Shown: positions 45,682 to 54,679 of the stretch, one piece after another | Layout: every line of letters begins with the position of its first letter | How positions within the stretch are numbered: position 1 is the stretch's first letter | Origin: CADEDH01 sp965216205 | GTDB lineage: Bacteria > Actinomycetota > Acidimicrobiia > Acidimicrobiales > SZUA-35 | Assembly (NCBI GenBank): GCA_965216205.1 | Contig: OZ244139.1 | Coordinates: 5,518,001 to 5,582,000 of the forward strand | Length of the DNA stretch: 64,000 nucleotides | Direction: 5' to 3' | Notes under the pieces: generated by a model | What the model saw: only the letters and a program-made list of their open reading frames with translations | The model's database searches: none | Told to the model about the DNA's origin: nothing | Position numbers and translations under genes: made by a program

Positions 45682-46110
45682 ATGGCCAAAGGCAGCACAC
45701 GCAAGCGCAGCAAGCCGAAGGACAACGGCCGCAAGCCCAAGAAGAAGATCAGCCCCCTGGCGACCGAGAACGTCGAGTACATCGACTACAAGGACGTCGA
45801 GCTGTTGAAGCGCTTCATGTCCGATCGGGCGAAGATCAGGTCACGCCGGGTGTCGGGCAACGACTCCCAGCAGCAACGGGAAGTCGCCCGGGCGATCAAG
45901 AACGCTCGGGAGATGGGCCTCCTCGCCTACACGAGCCGGGTCACCACCCAGCGTCGCGGCGCTGGTGGTGGCGGACGGGGCGGTCGGGATGATCGACCAC
46001 CGCGTTCCGACAGCGACCGGGGCCCGTCGAGCGATGGTTCGTCGGATGAGCGGTCGGATGGGCCACCAGCCCCGCCGACCGGCAACACCGAAGAGACGGC
46101 GGACGCCTGA
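45682..46110 (+). CDS. rpsR: 30S ribosomal protein S18 with C-terminal extension
   Basis: A 142-residue protein. The S18 core is residues about 20-90: PLATENVEYIDYKDVELLKR, RAKIRSRRVSGNDSQQQREV and KNAREMGLLAYTS. It lacks the zinc-binding cysteines (a C-minus form). About 50 extra residues rich in Gly/Arg/Asp/Ser/Pro follow, whereas S18 is usually 70-90 residues. The rplI ATG overlaps the stop as TGATG. Confidence 0.95.
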   Translation: MAKGSTRKRSKPKDNGRKPKKKISPLATENVEYIDYKDVELLKRFMSDRAKIRSRRVSGNDSQQQREVARAIKNAREMGLLAYTSRVTTQRRGAGGGGRGGRDDRPPRSDSDRGPSSDGSSDERSDGPPAPPTGNTEETADA

Positions 46111-46556
46111 TGCGAGTCGTACTCCACGAAGCGATCGATGGCCTCGGCAACCGGGGCGACATCGTCGACGTCTCGGACGGGTTCGCCCGCAACCTCCTGA
46201 TCCCCAAGGGTCAGGCCCAGCAGGCGAGCCCCGGTGTCGAAGCGCAGGCCGCAGCGATGAAGAAGTCCTGGCAGGCCCGCAACGCCAAGGAGCGGGAGGC
46301 GGCCGAGGAGGTGGCGAAGATCCTGGTGGCCAGGACCGTCGAGATCTCCGCTCGGGCCGGCGTCGAGGGCAAGCTCTTCGGCTCGGTCACCTCGAGCGAC
46401 GTCGCCGATGCGATCCAGGTGCAGGTCGGGGTCGAGCTCGACCGGCGCATGATCGAGCTCGACGAGCCGATCCGGTCCACCGGCATGCATGCCGTCACCG
46501 TCAAGCCGCACAACGAGGTGCAGTTCCCGGTGAGCATCTCGGTGGTCGAAGCCTGA
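46110..46556 (+). CDS. rplI: 50S ribosomal protein L9
   Basis: A 148-residue protein. The N-terminal domain signature is MRVVLHEAIDGLGNRGDIVDV with DGFARNLLIPKGQAQQA. The long central helix (MKKSWQARNAKEREAAEEVA) leads to a C-terminal domain with KLFGSVTSSDVADAI. Length is standard. It starts one base inside the rpsR stop and is followed by a 236-bp spacer and dnaB. Confidence 0.97.
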   Translation: MRVVLHEAIDGLGNRGDIVDVSDGFARNLLIPKGQAQQASPGVEAQAAAMKKSWQARNAKEREAAEEVAKILVARTVEISARAGVEGKLFGSVTSSDVADAIQVQVGVELDRRMIELDEPIRSTGMHAVTVKPHNEVQFPVSISVVEA

Positions 46557-46591
46557 GCACACCTGGCGCTCACGGCCGGTGACTCGGGCGT

Positions 46592-46723
46592 TGTGGATAG
46601 GTGGGAAATGCTGTGGACGTCGCGCCCCCACTTATCCAGAGAGTTTTCCACAGGGCTTGGATCGCTGGGCTGACCACCGCGGACTCGTTGGCGACCCACA
46701 GCTCATCCACGGTCGGATCCACA
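46592..46723. promoter_or_regulatory. Cluster of DnaA-box-like 9-mers upstream of dnaB
   Basis: Against TTATCCACA, 8/9 matches are TGTGGATAG (46592, reverse), TTATCCAGA (46632) and TTTTCCACA (46644). Weaker matches are TGTGGACGT (46612), TCATCCACG (46703) and GGATCCACA (46715). This is denser than in the dnaA-dnaN gap. The stretch that follows, to 46770, is relatively AT-rich. It could be an origin segment or a DnaA-controlled dnaB promoter. Confidence 0.6.
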
Positions 46724-46792
46724 GAATCACGGCGGTAATTCACAAGTTGCAGGTCTAGTGATTCACAGGTGTCCGCAGGGAGGATTGGCTGC

Positions 46793-48190
46793 ATGGCAGA
46801 CGGTACCCGACCAGGCCCACCCGCTCGGGTCCCACCGAACAACCTGCGGGCCGAGGAGTCGGTGCTGGGCGCCATGCTGCTCAGCCGGGAAGCCATCGCC
46901 GAGGTGGTCGAGATCCTCGACCCCGACCACTTCTACAAGCCGGCCCACGGGCACCTCTACGATGCGATTCTCAGCCTCTACAGCGGGGGCGAGCCGGTCG
47001 ATGCCGTCACCGTCGCCGACGAGCTGAAACGGGCCGGGCTGCTCGAGGAGGTGGGCGGTCCAGCGGTGCTGCTCGACTTCCAGGCCACCACGCCAGCCAT
47101 CAGCAACGCGGCCCACTACGCGAAGATCGTCGAGGAGCACGCGCTGCTCCGCCGGATGATCACCGTCTCGAACGAGATCGCCGAGACGGCCTACAGCGTT
47201 CCCGACGATGTGACCAAGGCGGTCGACGACGCCGAGTCGCGCATGTTCGACGTCGCCCAACGGCGGGTGGCCAACACGATGGCCCCGATCAAGGATCTGC
47301 TCCCGGCGAACCTCGACCGGATCGAGATGCTGTACGACCGGGGTGAGGCGATCACCGGTCTCAGCACGGGCTACCTCGATCTCGACGAGAAGCTCGCCGG
47401 ACTCCAACCGAGCGCCCTCTACGTCGTGGGGGCCAGGCCCGCGATGGGGAAGACGGCGTTCGCCCTCGGTCTGGCCGCCAATTCCGCCATGAAGGACCAG
47501 CGGCCCGTGCTGATCTTCACGCTGGAGATGAGCCAGCTCGAGCTGTCGCAACGGCTGCTGTGCTCCGATGCGCTCGTCGACGCGGGCCGGGTGAAGACCG
47601 GGCGGCTCGAGGAAGGCGAGTGGACCCGGATCACCCACGCCGTCGGCCGCCTGGCCGAGGCCCCGATCTACATCGACGACAACCCCCACACGTCGGTCAT
47701 GGACATCCGAGCCAAGGCCCGCCGGCTCAAGAGCCGGGAGGGCGATCTCGGCATGGTGGTCGTCGACTACATCCAGCTCATGACCGGCCGGTCGAATGCC
47801 GAGAGCCGACAGGTCGAGGTGTCGGAGATCAGTCGGAACCTCAAGATCCTCGCCCGTGAGCTCGACGCCCCCGTCGTCGCGCTCGCCCAGCTCAACCGCG
47901 GCCTGGAGCAGCGAACCGACAAGCGACCGATGCTGAGCGATCTGCGGGAATCAGGCAGCTTGGAACAGGATGCAGACGTCGTTCTGTTTCTGTACCGGGA
48001 TGAGGTCTACGACGACGCCTCGCCAGACAAGGGTGTCGCCGAGGTGATCATCGCCAAGCACCGGAACGGCCCCACCGGGAAGGCCCGGCTCGCGTTCCGT
48101 GGGCAGTACACGCGCTTCGACAACATGGCCCGGACCCTGCCGCCCGGCGGCGGGCCCGGCCCGTCGAGCGGGCCGGTCGACGAGTTCTGA
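46793..48190 (+). CDS. dnaB: Replicative DNA helicase DnaB
   Basis: Hexameric 5'-3' helicase of the replisome, 465 residues. The N-terminal domain starts at NNLRAEESVLGAMLLSREAI. The RecA-like core has Walker A GARPAMGKTAF, IFTLEMSQLELSQRLL, Walker B MVVVDYIQLMTG and LRESGSLEQDADVVLFLYR. There is no intein. ATG 46793 follows GGGAGGATTGG. The DciA-like protein at 9110 is the probable loader. Confidence 0.97.
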   Translation: MADGTRPGPPARVPPNNLRAEESVLGAMLLSREAIAEVVEILDPDHFYKPAHGHLYDAILSLYSGGEPVDAVTVADELKRAGLLEEVGGPAVLLDFQATTPAISNAAHYAKIVEEHALLRRMITVSNEIAETAYSVPDDVTKAVDDAESRMFDVAQRRVANTMAPIKDLLPANLDRIEMLYDRGEAITGLSTGYLDLDEKLAGLQPSALYVVGARPAMGKTAFALGLAANSAMKDQRPVLIFTLEMSQLELSQRLLCSDALVDAGRVKTGRLEEGEWTRITHAVGRLAEAPIYIDDNPHTSVMDIRAKARRLKSREGDLGMVVVDYIQLMTGRSNAESRQVEVSEISRNLKILARELDAPVVALAQLNRGLEQRTDKRPMLSDLRESGSLEQDADVVLFLYRDEVYDDASPDKGVAEVIIAKHRNGPTGKARLAFRGQYTRFDNMARTLPPGGGPGPSSGPVDEF

Positions 48191-48215
48191 CCGTAGGCCC
48201 GAGACCGACAGTGCT

Positions 48216-48236
48216 GGCGGGTCCAGCGAGCCCGCC
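48216..48236 (+). terminator. Hairpin after dnaB
   Basis: GGCGGG (48216-48221) pairs with CCCGCC (48231-48236) around a 9-nt loop, 26 bp after the dnaB stop and next to the end of a convergent gene. No U-tract. Confidence 0.4.
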
Positions 48237-48238
48237 CG

Positions 48239-48439
48239 TCAGGTGAGGATGGTGGCCAGCGCCCACACCGCAGCGACCCCGCCGATCGTGATCTGGATCA
48301 TCGAACGACCGAACGGCGCCTTGATCACCTCGCCGTCGGGACCGTCGGTTCGAGGCCGCAGCAATGCCAACGCGTTGCCCACCACGAGCGCCCCACCGAT
48401 CGCGAGCGTCAAGTAGGCGAGGAAGTCGTCGCCGAGCAT
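48239..48439 (-). CDS. Small two-helix membrane protein
   Basis: A 66-residue protein from ATG 48439, preceded by GAGGAGTGAGGAGCG, a very strong ribosome site that supports the gene. Two hydrophobic segments, FLAYLTLAIGGALVVGNALALL and MIQITIGGVAAVWALATILT, flank a short charged loop (RPRTDGPDGE). No family recognised. Convergent with dnaB; the 287 bp upstream of it (48440-48726) show no gene. Confidence 0.7.
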   Translation of the reverse strand: MLGDDFLAYLTLAIGGALVVGNALALLRPRTDGPDGEVIKAPFGRSMIQITIGGVAAVWALATILT

Positions 48440-48726
48440 CGCTCCTCACTCCTCCGAATCCAAAACCTGCGCTCAAGATTTTCGAGGCTGTTGACGATGC
48501 TACTGAGACCGGTGATCATCACCCTCACCGGCTCAAAACGGTAGTAGCGGGAGCTGCCACTCCTCCACACGCATCGCCACCGACAGCGTCGTCGGGAAAC
48601 CGATGGCGGTGTCGGCGCCCTGGTGGCTCCCGCTCTGCCGTGCTCAGACGAACGGTGAGCATGGCTCCCGTCGTGATGGCCCAGCTCCGGCTCGTCGTCC
48701 CTCATCGACACAGCGCCGTCGGGTCG

Positions 48727-49152
48727 CTACCGGATCTCGCCGAGCAGGCGACCGTGGCCGGCGATCAGCACATCCTCGGCCAGCGGCAACCAGAAGAAGT
48801 CGAAGCGCGTCGGCTCGGCGAGGCCGTCGTGCTTCTCGTGGCTCGACCACACCGCTGGAACCGGGCTGTCGACCGCCAGCTGGAAGAAGGCGCGATCGTG
48901 GAGCTCGTCACGTCCGAACGGCGAGAAGTCGAACAGCTCTCGGCCGAGGGCGGCGACGAGCCGTGAGCCCGTGAGCCCAGTCTCCTCGTACGCCTCTCGC
49001 AGAGCCGCCTGCTCATCCGACTCGTTGGGCTTCACCGTGCCCGCCGGGACCTGTATGCCGGCCTCTGGTGAGTCGGGATGGCGAAACACGGCGAGCCGCC
49101 CGTCGACCACGACGTAGAGGAGGACCTTGCGTATCGTCGTCACGTCGCCCAC
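48727..49152 (-). CDS. Nudix hydrolase
   Basis: A 141-residue protein. The Nudix box GTVKPNESDEQAALREAYEETGL (in GX5EX7REUXEEXGU form) at about residues 38-60 holds the catalytic glutamates. The N-terminal strand is RKVLLYVVVDGRLAVFRHPD. Substrate unknown, probably a nucleoside diphosphate derivative. It is divergent from a second Nudix gene across 65 bp. Confidence 0.9.
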   Translation of the reverse strand: MGDVTTIRKVLLYVVVDGRLAVFRHPDSPEAGIQVPAGTVKPNESDEQAALREAYEETGLTGSRLVAALGRELFDFSPFGRDELHDRAFFQLAVDSPVPAVWSSHEKHDGLAEPTRFDFFWLPLAEDVLIAGHGRLLGEIR

Positions 49153-49217
49153 GATCGTAGGCGCTGGGCCGGACCGACTTTGGGCGTCGTCGGTGATCGA
49201 TCGTAGGTTGGTTGGCC

Positions 49218-49916
49218 GTGACCGACGACGACCACGACCTCATTCCGGCCGCCACCGTTGTGCTCCTCCGCGACGGTACCGACGGCCTCGAAGCCCTCAT
49301 GCTGCGACGAAACTCGAAGATCGCGTTCGGCGGGATGTGGGTCTTCCCCGGCGGTCGGGTCGACGACCACGAGCTCGATCCCGACGATCACCTCGGCTCC
49401 GCCCGGGTCGCCGCGGTGCGGGAGGTGGAGGAGGAAACCGGCCTCGTCGTCGCCGGTGACGCCCTCGAGACCTGGTCGTACTGGATCCCGCCCACCCACT
49501 CCTCGATCGGTCCGAACCGCAAGCTCCAGCGCCGGTTCTCCACCTGGTTCTTCGTGGCCGAGGCGCCCTCCGGCGAGATCGAGGTCGACGGTGGCGAGAT
49601 CCACGAGCATCAGTGGCTGACCCCGACCGACGCCATCGCCAAGCGCCAGGCCGGCGAGATCGAGCTGGTGCCTCCCACGTGGGTGACGTTGTACCAGTTG
49701 AGCGGGCATGCCGCCGTCGCCGACGCGATCGGCTGGGCCGCCGCCAACGAGCCCGACGAGTTCCGGACCCGCCCGATCCGCACCGACCCGATGACCCTGA
49801 CCTGGGCCGGCGACGTCGCCTACGCCAACGGTGGGCTCGACGGTGCCGACGTCAGCGGACCTCGCCATCGGCTGGTGATGAACGCCGATGGCTGGTCCTA
49901 CGAGCGGACGGCCTGA
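49218..49916 (+). CDS. Nudix hydrolase, NUDT19-like
   Basis: About 232 residues from GTG 49218; TTG 49212 is also possible. N-terminal PAATVVLLRDGTDGLEALML, then MWVFPGGRVDDHEL, an inserted segment, and AAVREVEEETGLVV, giving a Nudix box split by about 20 residues as in NUDT19-type (RP2p-like) proteins. The C-terminal half is helical. Some relatives hydrolyse coenzyme A derivatives; the substrate here is unproven. Confidence 0.85.
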   Translation: MTDDDHDLIPAATVVLLRDGTDGLEALMLRRNSKIAFGGMWVFPGGRVDDHELDPDDHLGSARVAAVREVEEETGLVVAGDALETWSYWIPPTHSSIGPNRKLQRRFSTWFFVAEAPSGEIEVDGGEIHEHQWLTPTDAIAKRQAGEIELVPPTWVTLYQLSGHAAVADAIGWAAANEPDEFRTRPIRTDPMTLTWAGDVAYANGGLDGADVSGPRHRLVMNADGWSYERTA

Positions 49917-49933
49917 CCCGACTCGACCTCACC

Positions 49934-49951
49934 GGCCCGACCTGTCGGGCC
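49934..49951 (+). terminator. Hairpin after the second Nudix gene
   Basis: GGCCCGA and TCGGGCC form a 7-bp perfect stem with a 4-nt loop, 17 bp past the stop. No U-tract. The gap from here to 50129 shows no gene. Confidence 0.45.
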
Positions 49952-50129
49952 ATCCGGGTCGTGGCTCGGCCGAGCTCGGGGAGCGTCGTGACGGTGACTG
50001 GGTTCCTCTGCCCGCAGCGATGCCCCGGCAACATCCACTGCCTGTCGTAGGCTGGGAGCCCCCGCCGCCCCCGCCCGCCGGGACCCCGTGATCCCGGCGC
50101 GCCCTACGACACACGAGGGTCTGATTCCC

Positions 50130-51185
50130 GTGAAGCGTCGCACCCAGCTCGAGACCGATCTCGACGCCTACGCCACCAGTCACGACTGGCCGGCACTGTT
50201 CGCCCGCCACGGCGCCGATCAGGCAGCCGTGATGGCGCAGCTCCGAACACTGCTCGGCGCCCTCCCGGCGAGGCGACGGGTGCGAGCACTGGAGCTCGCC
50301 CTGCTCCTCGAAGCCCACCTCGACCGGTCACCAGCGGACGAGCGCGCGGTGAGCGAAGCCATCGTCGAGTCGCTCCGCACCGACTACCACCACGCCTTCC
50401 GGGTGGCTGGCGGGGCGCGACCAGCGGGGACGGCCAAACCGGTGCTGATCACCACCTCACCCGGTTCGGGCGGTCCGCTGCTCCAGCGCATGGTGGCCGA
50501 CCTGACCGGCTTCCCCACGTTGGCCGCTTCCACGGTCGCCGATCTCGACCCCGACAGCGTCGCCGGGCCGGCGCTCATCCACGTCCACGCCCCGAACGAC
50601 CGGCAGGCCCGGAAGTTCGTGGCCGCCACCGACGCCGAGGTGATCACCGTCGCCCGTCATCCGTTCGACGTGCTGCTCTCGGCGGCGCACGCCAGCCACC
50701 TCGAGCACACCGCGCTCGACTGGCTCGACGGCGCCGTCATCCCATCCCCCGAGGCGCTCCGGGGTGCGTCCCCCACCAGCGAGCAGTTCCTCACGTGGGC
50801 GACCGACAAGGGTGCAGCCCGGTTGCTCGACATCACCCGCCGGTGGTGGCGCGACGGCACCACGCACCGGGTCCGCTACGAGGATCTGATCGCCGATCCG
50901 CCGGGTGCGATCGGCAAGCTCCTCGCCGGGCTCGGCATCGCCCCGGATCTGGCCGAGACCCACGCCGATCACCTCCGGGCGCTCGCCGGCGGCGAGCAGG
51001 GCGACCCCCACCGGTGGCGAAACGTCCCGAACGGCTGGCGCGACCTGCTTCCGGTCGAAACAGCGACCCGGGTCCACCGGGCCCACCGTCGGGCGTTCCT
51101 CGACCTCGACTACACGTTGCTCGCCGCCGACCCGCTCCTCGACGAGATCACCGCCGCCAGCAACTGGCGGGCACTGACGAGCTGA
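50130..51185 (+). CDS. Sulfotransferase-family protein
   Basis: About 351 residues; GTG 50130 chosen for the GAGGG eight bases upstream, though GTG 50088 is in frame. The sulfotransferase-like pattern is the P-loop-like VLITTSPGSGGPLLQRMVAD (PAPS 5'-phosphate loop), TVARHPFDVLLSAAHASHL (3'-phosphate contact) and RVRYEDLIADPPGAI. The N-terminal ~110 residues are helical and not recognised. It converges on the glycan cluster, so it might sulfate the exported polymer. That link is only positional. Confidence 0.7.
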   Translation: MKRRTQLETDLDAYATSHDWPALFARHGADQAAVMAQLRTLLGALPARRRVRALELALLLEAHLDRSPADERAVSEAIVESLRTDYHHAFRVAGGARPAGTAKPVLITTSPGSGGPLLQRMVADLTGFPTLAASTVADLDPDSVAGPALIHVHAPNDRQARKFVAATDAEVITVARHPFDVLLSAAHASHLEHTALDWLDGAVIPSPEALRGASPTSEQFLTWATDKGAARLLDITRRWWRDGTTHRVRYEDLIADPPGAIGKLLAGLGIAPDLAETHADHLRALAGGEQGDPHRWRNVPNGWRDLLPVETATRVHRAHRRAFLDLDYTLLAADPLLDEITAASNWRALTS

Positions 51186-51204
51186 TCACGTGCCGGTAAG
51201 ACCC

Positions 51205-52383
51205 TCAAGCAGACGGCGGCTGGGGCGGACTCGGAGAAGTCGCGGTCTCGGCTGCGGCTTCGGCTTCGGTCTCCGGGTCAGGGCTGGCGCCGGTCTCGGC
51301 CTCGCCCGCCCGATCCGGGAGCGGGGGTGGTCCCGGGCTCGGCACGACACCGACCACCATGGCCACGCACTTGTCGCCGCGGTGGTCGGCCAGGCCGTCG
51401 CCCTCCACCGTCCAGGTCGTCTCGTCGACCTCGCGACCGACGCTCAACCGCAGTATCTGCCACCCGTCGAGGAGGACCTTCAGGTCGTCGCGATCGTAGA
51501 TCCGCTCCAGCTCGGTCACCGCCGACGGTCCGTACGGGGTGGTGAGCACGAGCCGTCCGCCCGGCGCGGTGATCTCCCGGACGATCTTCATCGCCGCGAG
51601 ATCGGCCGACGCGTTCTCGCTGGTCCCATCGGCGTAGTGCCCGATCCCGAGGTGCTCGATCGTGGACAGCAGGATCACCGCGTCGAACGGCTCGTCGGGC
51701 TCGAAGGTCTCCAGCGGGCCCTCGTAGACCGTGAGGTTCGGATGCTCGAACGGGTAACCGCGGGGCTCGATCACGGTCACCTCGTGGCCGAGGGAGGCGA
51801 GGGCGAGCCCGAGCGTGCTCTCCCCACCGCCAACGTCGAGGATGCGCGACCCGATCCGCAGATCCGAGATCGCGGCGAACACGAACGGCTGCTCGATGAT
51901 CCGCTCGTTGACGAGGCGGACCGACGCACCACCGTGACGCCACTCCACGAGATACGGGTGGTTGATGAACAGCCCGGCATCCGACAGGGGACCGTTCCAG
52001 GCCGACGTCCAGTTGAGGAACGCCGCAGCCTCACCGTCGATCTCGGCGAGCCGGGCGCCGGTCAGGTTCCCGAGCCGCGACGACTCGGCGCGCATGGCCG
52101 CCATGTCCTCCCGCACCGTCGTGAGCTCGTTGCGCAGAGCCTCAACATCCGCTTCGAGCGCCCGGCTCGACGCGGCCGCCACCGCCAACTGATCGGCGAC
52201 GCCGCTCTGCGACGCAGCGATCGACTTCCGGAGCACCTTGGTGGATTCCTCGGAGCTGTCGAGCCGGTCCACGATCTCGTTCTTGACCGAGTGGAGCATC
52301 TCCTCGAAGTGGACGCGGTAGTTCGTCACGCTTCGGCGGATTGGCGCCTTAACCGGGTCGAGAAGCAGGTCGAAAAGGGCCAT
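51205..52383 (-). CDS. SAM methyltransferase with N-terminal coiled-coil domain
   Basis: A 392-residue protein. Residues 1-50 (DPVKAPIRRSV, EEMLHSVKNEIVDRLD) and a following coiled coil to about 125 precede a class I methyltransferase with RILDVGGGESTLGLALASL, FDAVILLSTIEHLGIG and GGRLVLTTPYGPS. It ends in a Pro/Glu/Ala-rich tail. The N-terminal segment is clearly related to the stand-alone protein at 58826-59167. It is divergent from wzm (94 bp). Coiled-coil methyltransferases such as WbdD cap and measure ABC-exported O-antigens, and a similar role is proposed here. Confidence 0.85.
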   Translation of the reverse strand: MALFDLLLDPVKAPIRRSVTNYRVHFEEMLHSVKNEIVDRLDSSEESTKVLRKSIAASQSGVADQLAVAAASSRALEADVEALRNELTTVREDMAAMRAESSRLGNLTGARLAEIDGEAAAFLNWTSAWNGPLSDAGLFINHPYLVEWRHGGASVRLVNERIIEQPFVFAAISDLRIGSRILDVGGGESTLGLALASLGHEVTVIEPRGYPFEHPNLTVYEGPLETFEPDEPFDAVILLSTIEHLGIGHYADGTSENASADLAAMKIVREITAPGGRLVLTTPYGPSAVTELERIYDRDDLKVLLDGWQILRLSVGREVDETTWTVEGDGLADHRGDKCVAMVVGVVPSPGPPPLPDRAGEAETGASPDPETEAEAAAETATSPSPPQPPSA

Positions 52384-52477
52384 GACGCCATCATGTCGGG
52401 CCCGACGGCGCTTTCCACATGGGTACCGCGGTGACCGGCGCTGCCACCATTGGCCTGGCCCTCACGGGTAGAGTCGC

Positions 52478-53398
52478 GTGGTGACCGCCATACGCGATCG
52501 AGAGCTCCCGCCGCTCCTCGAGAACGGCAATCGGCCCGCAGATCTGCCATCGCGACTGCGCGACATCTGGTCCTACCGGGAGCTGCTTGCGAACCTCGTG
52601 CGCCGCGAGCTGAAGGTCCGCTACAAGGACAGCGTCCTCGGTTTCCTGTGGACGCTGCTCAACCCGCTGTTGTACCTCGTGGTCTTCAGCGTCGTCTTCA
52701 GCGTGATCCTCCGCAACAGCGTCCCCCGCTACGGTCTGCTGCTCCTCTCGGGCCTGCTGGCCTACAACCTGTTCTCGATCGGGCTCGGTGCCGCCACCAC
52801 ATCGATCACCGGGAACGGACCGCTCGTGCAGAAGGTGTGGTTCCCCCGCGAGATCCTGCCGCTCGCTGCGATCGGCGCCAACCTGGTCACGTTCTGCTTC
52901 CAGCTCGTGATCCTGGGGGCGGGTCTCGCCGCGTTCCGACAGTCGCCGGAATGGGGGATGTTGTGGCTCGTGATCCCGGCGCTCGTGGTGACGCTCATGA
53001 TCGCCACCGGCCTGGGTCTCCTCCTGTCGGCCCTCAACGTCCACTTCCGCGATGTGCAGCACTTCCTGGAGCTCGGCCTGCTGACGTGGTTCTGGTTCAC
53101 CCCGATCGTGTACGTGTACGAGTTCGTGGGCGAAGCCCTGATCGACAAGTGGGGCCCAGGGGCCGAGCGGCTCGCCATGCTCAATCCGATGACGCCCGTG
53201 GTCACCGTCTTCCAGCGGGTGGTCTACAACCCCACGAACTTCAGCCCGGAGGAGCAGGCCGACTTCGCGCTCCTCCTCCGGCCCACGTCCTGGTATCTCC
53301 AGAACCTCGCGATCTCCGCCGTGTTCGGCATCGTCTTCCTCTACGCCGGGTTCAAGGTGTTCACCCGTCTCGAAGCCGACCTGGGGGAGGAGCTGTGA
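52478..53398 (+). CDS. wzm: Polysaccharide ABC transporter permease
   Basis: A 306-residue ABC-2 type permease from GTG 52478 or 52481. The N-terminal cytoplasmic part reads LVRRELKVRYKDSVLGFLWT, the Wzm/TagG signature. Six membrane helices follow, including LYLVVFSVVFSVILRNSVP, WLVIPALVVTLMIATGLGLL and WFWFTPIVYVYEFV. It exports undecaprenyl-linked glycans together with Wzt, whose GTG overlaps its stop. Confidence 0.93.
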   Translation: MVTAIRDRELPPLLENGNRPADLPSRLRDIWSYRELLANLVRRELKVRYKDSVLGFLWTLLNPLLYLVVFSVVFSVILRNSVPRYGLLLLSGLLAYNLFSIGLGAATTSITGNGPLVQKVWFPREILPLAAIGANLVTFCFQLVILGAGLAAFRQSPEWGMLWLVIPALVVTLMIATGLGLLLSALNVHFRDVQHFLELGLLTWFWFTPIVYVYEFVGEALIDKWGPGAERLAMLNPMTPVVTVFQRVVYNPTNFSPEEQADFALLLRPTSWYLQNLAISAVFGIVFLYAGFKVFTRLEADLGEEL

Positions 53399-54648
53399 CC
53401 ACCGTCGCCGGTGGGCGACCCGGAAGCCCCTCGGTCACGATCGAGGTGGCGGGAGTCACCAAGACGTTCCGGAAGCACTCCGAGCCGGCGAAGACACTCA
53501 AGGAGCGGCTCCTCACGCTGCGGGGGTCGACCGTCGAGGACTTCCACGCCCTCCGCAACGTCGACTTCGAGGTGCGGGCGGGGGAGACGTTCGGCATCCT
53601 CGGCCACAACGGTTCGGGGAAGAGCACCCTCCTGAAGTGCATCGCGGGCACGATCCGTCCGACGGAGGGCGTCGTGCGGGTCCGGGGTCGGCTGTCGGCC
53701 CTGCTGGAGCTGGGCGCCGGGTTCCACCCCGATCTGACCGGGAGGGAGAACGTCTACCTGAACGGCTCGATCCTCGGGTTCTCCAAGACCGGGATCGACC
53801 GCATCTTCGACGAGATCGTCGACTTCGCCGGTCTCGAGGACTTCATCGACACCCAGGTGAAGCACTACAGCTCCGGGATGTACGCCCGGCTCGGCTTCGC
53901 CGTGGCGGTCAACCTCGACCCCGACGTGCTGTTGATCGACGAGGTCCTCGCCGTCGGCGACGAGGCCTTCCAGCGCAAGTGCCTCAACCGGGTTCGGGGC
54001 TTCCAGACCGAGGGTCGGACGATCTGCCTCGTCACCCACTCGCCAGAACAGGTCCGCGACCTCTGCCACACCGCGCTCGTGCTCGACCACGGCAACCCCA
54101 TCCACCTCGGCGACGTGCACGAAGCCGTCTCCGTCTACCGGCGATCGATCGGTGAGGCCGACCTCGTCCTCGACGCCGACGGCAACGAGACCGTCAGGAG
54201 GATCGCCGAGTCACCGGTGAGGATCCTTCAGGCGACGGTCGAGCCGCCGGCACCCGGTCGGGAGGAGTTCCGCCTCGGTGATCGGCTCACGATCAGCCTG
54301 CGGGTCGCCGTCGAGCGACCGGCCCCGGTCCGGGCCCACCTGTGGATCCACCGCAACGACGGCCTGCTCCTGGTCGACGTGTCGAGCTACGCCCTCGTCG
54401 GCGACGATCCGACGGTGAGCCCCGGCGAAGGACGGGTCGAGTTCACGATCGACGACGTCCCCTTCGCCGACGGTGACTACATCGTCACCGTCGCCCTGCA
54501 GGCACCGACCGACGCGAGCGACTACGACCGGACGCCACCGGAGCTGGGCTTCGGCGTCCACACCGGTCGGAGCCTCGCCGGTCCGTTGGCGATCGACGTC
54601 GCCTTCGACACCGACCTCGCCGAGTCCCCGGTGCAGCTCCGCACGTGA
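53395..54648 (+). CDS. wzt: Polysaccharide ABC transporter ATPase with C-terminal extension
   Basis: A 417-residue protein from GTG 53395. Nucleotide-binding domain: Walker A GILGHNGSGKSTLLKC, signature KHYSSGMYARLGFAVAV, Walker B DVLLIDEVLAVGDEAF, as in Wzt/TagH proteins. From about residue 275 a separate beta-rich domain follows (FRLGDRLTISLRVAVE, VRAHLWIHRNDGLLLVDVSS, FADGDYIVTVALQAP). This is the Wzt C-terminal fold, which in some systems binds the capped non-reducing end of the glycan before export. Confidence 0.94.
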   Translation: MTTVAGGRPGSPSVTIEVAGVTKTFRKHSEPAKTLKERLLTLRGSTVEDFHALRNVDFEVRAGETFGILGHNGSGKSTLLKCIAGTIRPTEGVVRVRGRLSALLELGAGFHPDLTGRENVYLNGSILGFSKTGIDRIFDEIVDFAGLEDFIDTQVKHYSSGMYARLGFAVAVNLDPDVLLIDEVLAVGDEAFQRKCLNRVRGFQTEGRTICLVTHSPEQVRDLCHTALVLDHGNPIHLGDVHEAVSVYRRSIGEADLVLDADGNETVRRIAESPVRILQATVEPPAPGREEFRLGDRLTISLRVAVERPAPVRAHLWIHRNDGLLLVDVSSYALVGDDPTVSPGEGRVEFTIDDVPFADGDYIVTVALQAPTDASDYDRTPPELGFGVHTGRSLAGPLAIDVAFDTDLAESPVQLRT

Positions 54649-54679
54649 CCCTGGTCGATGCGGCCCACCCGGCCGCTGA

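Noticed and set aside
48409..48711. 100-codon minus-strand frame upstream of the small membrane protein
   Set aside because: It overlaps that gene's strong ribosome site and start, and the sequence has no domain pattern.
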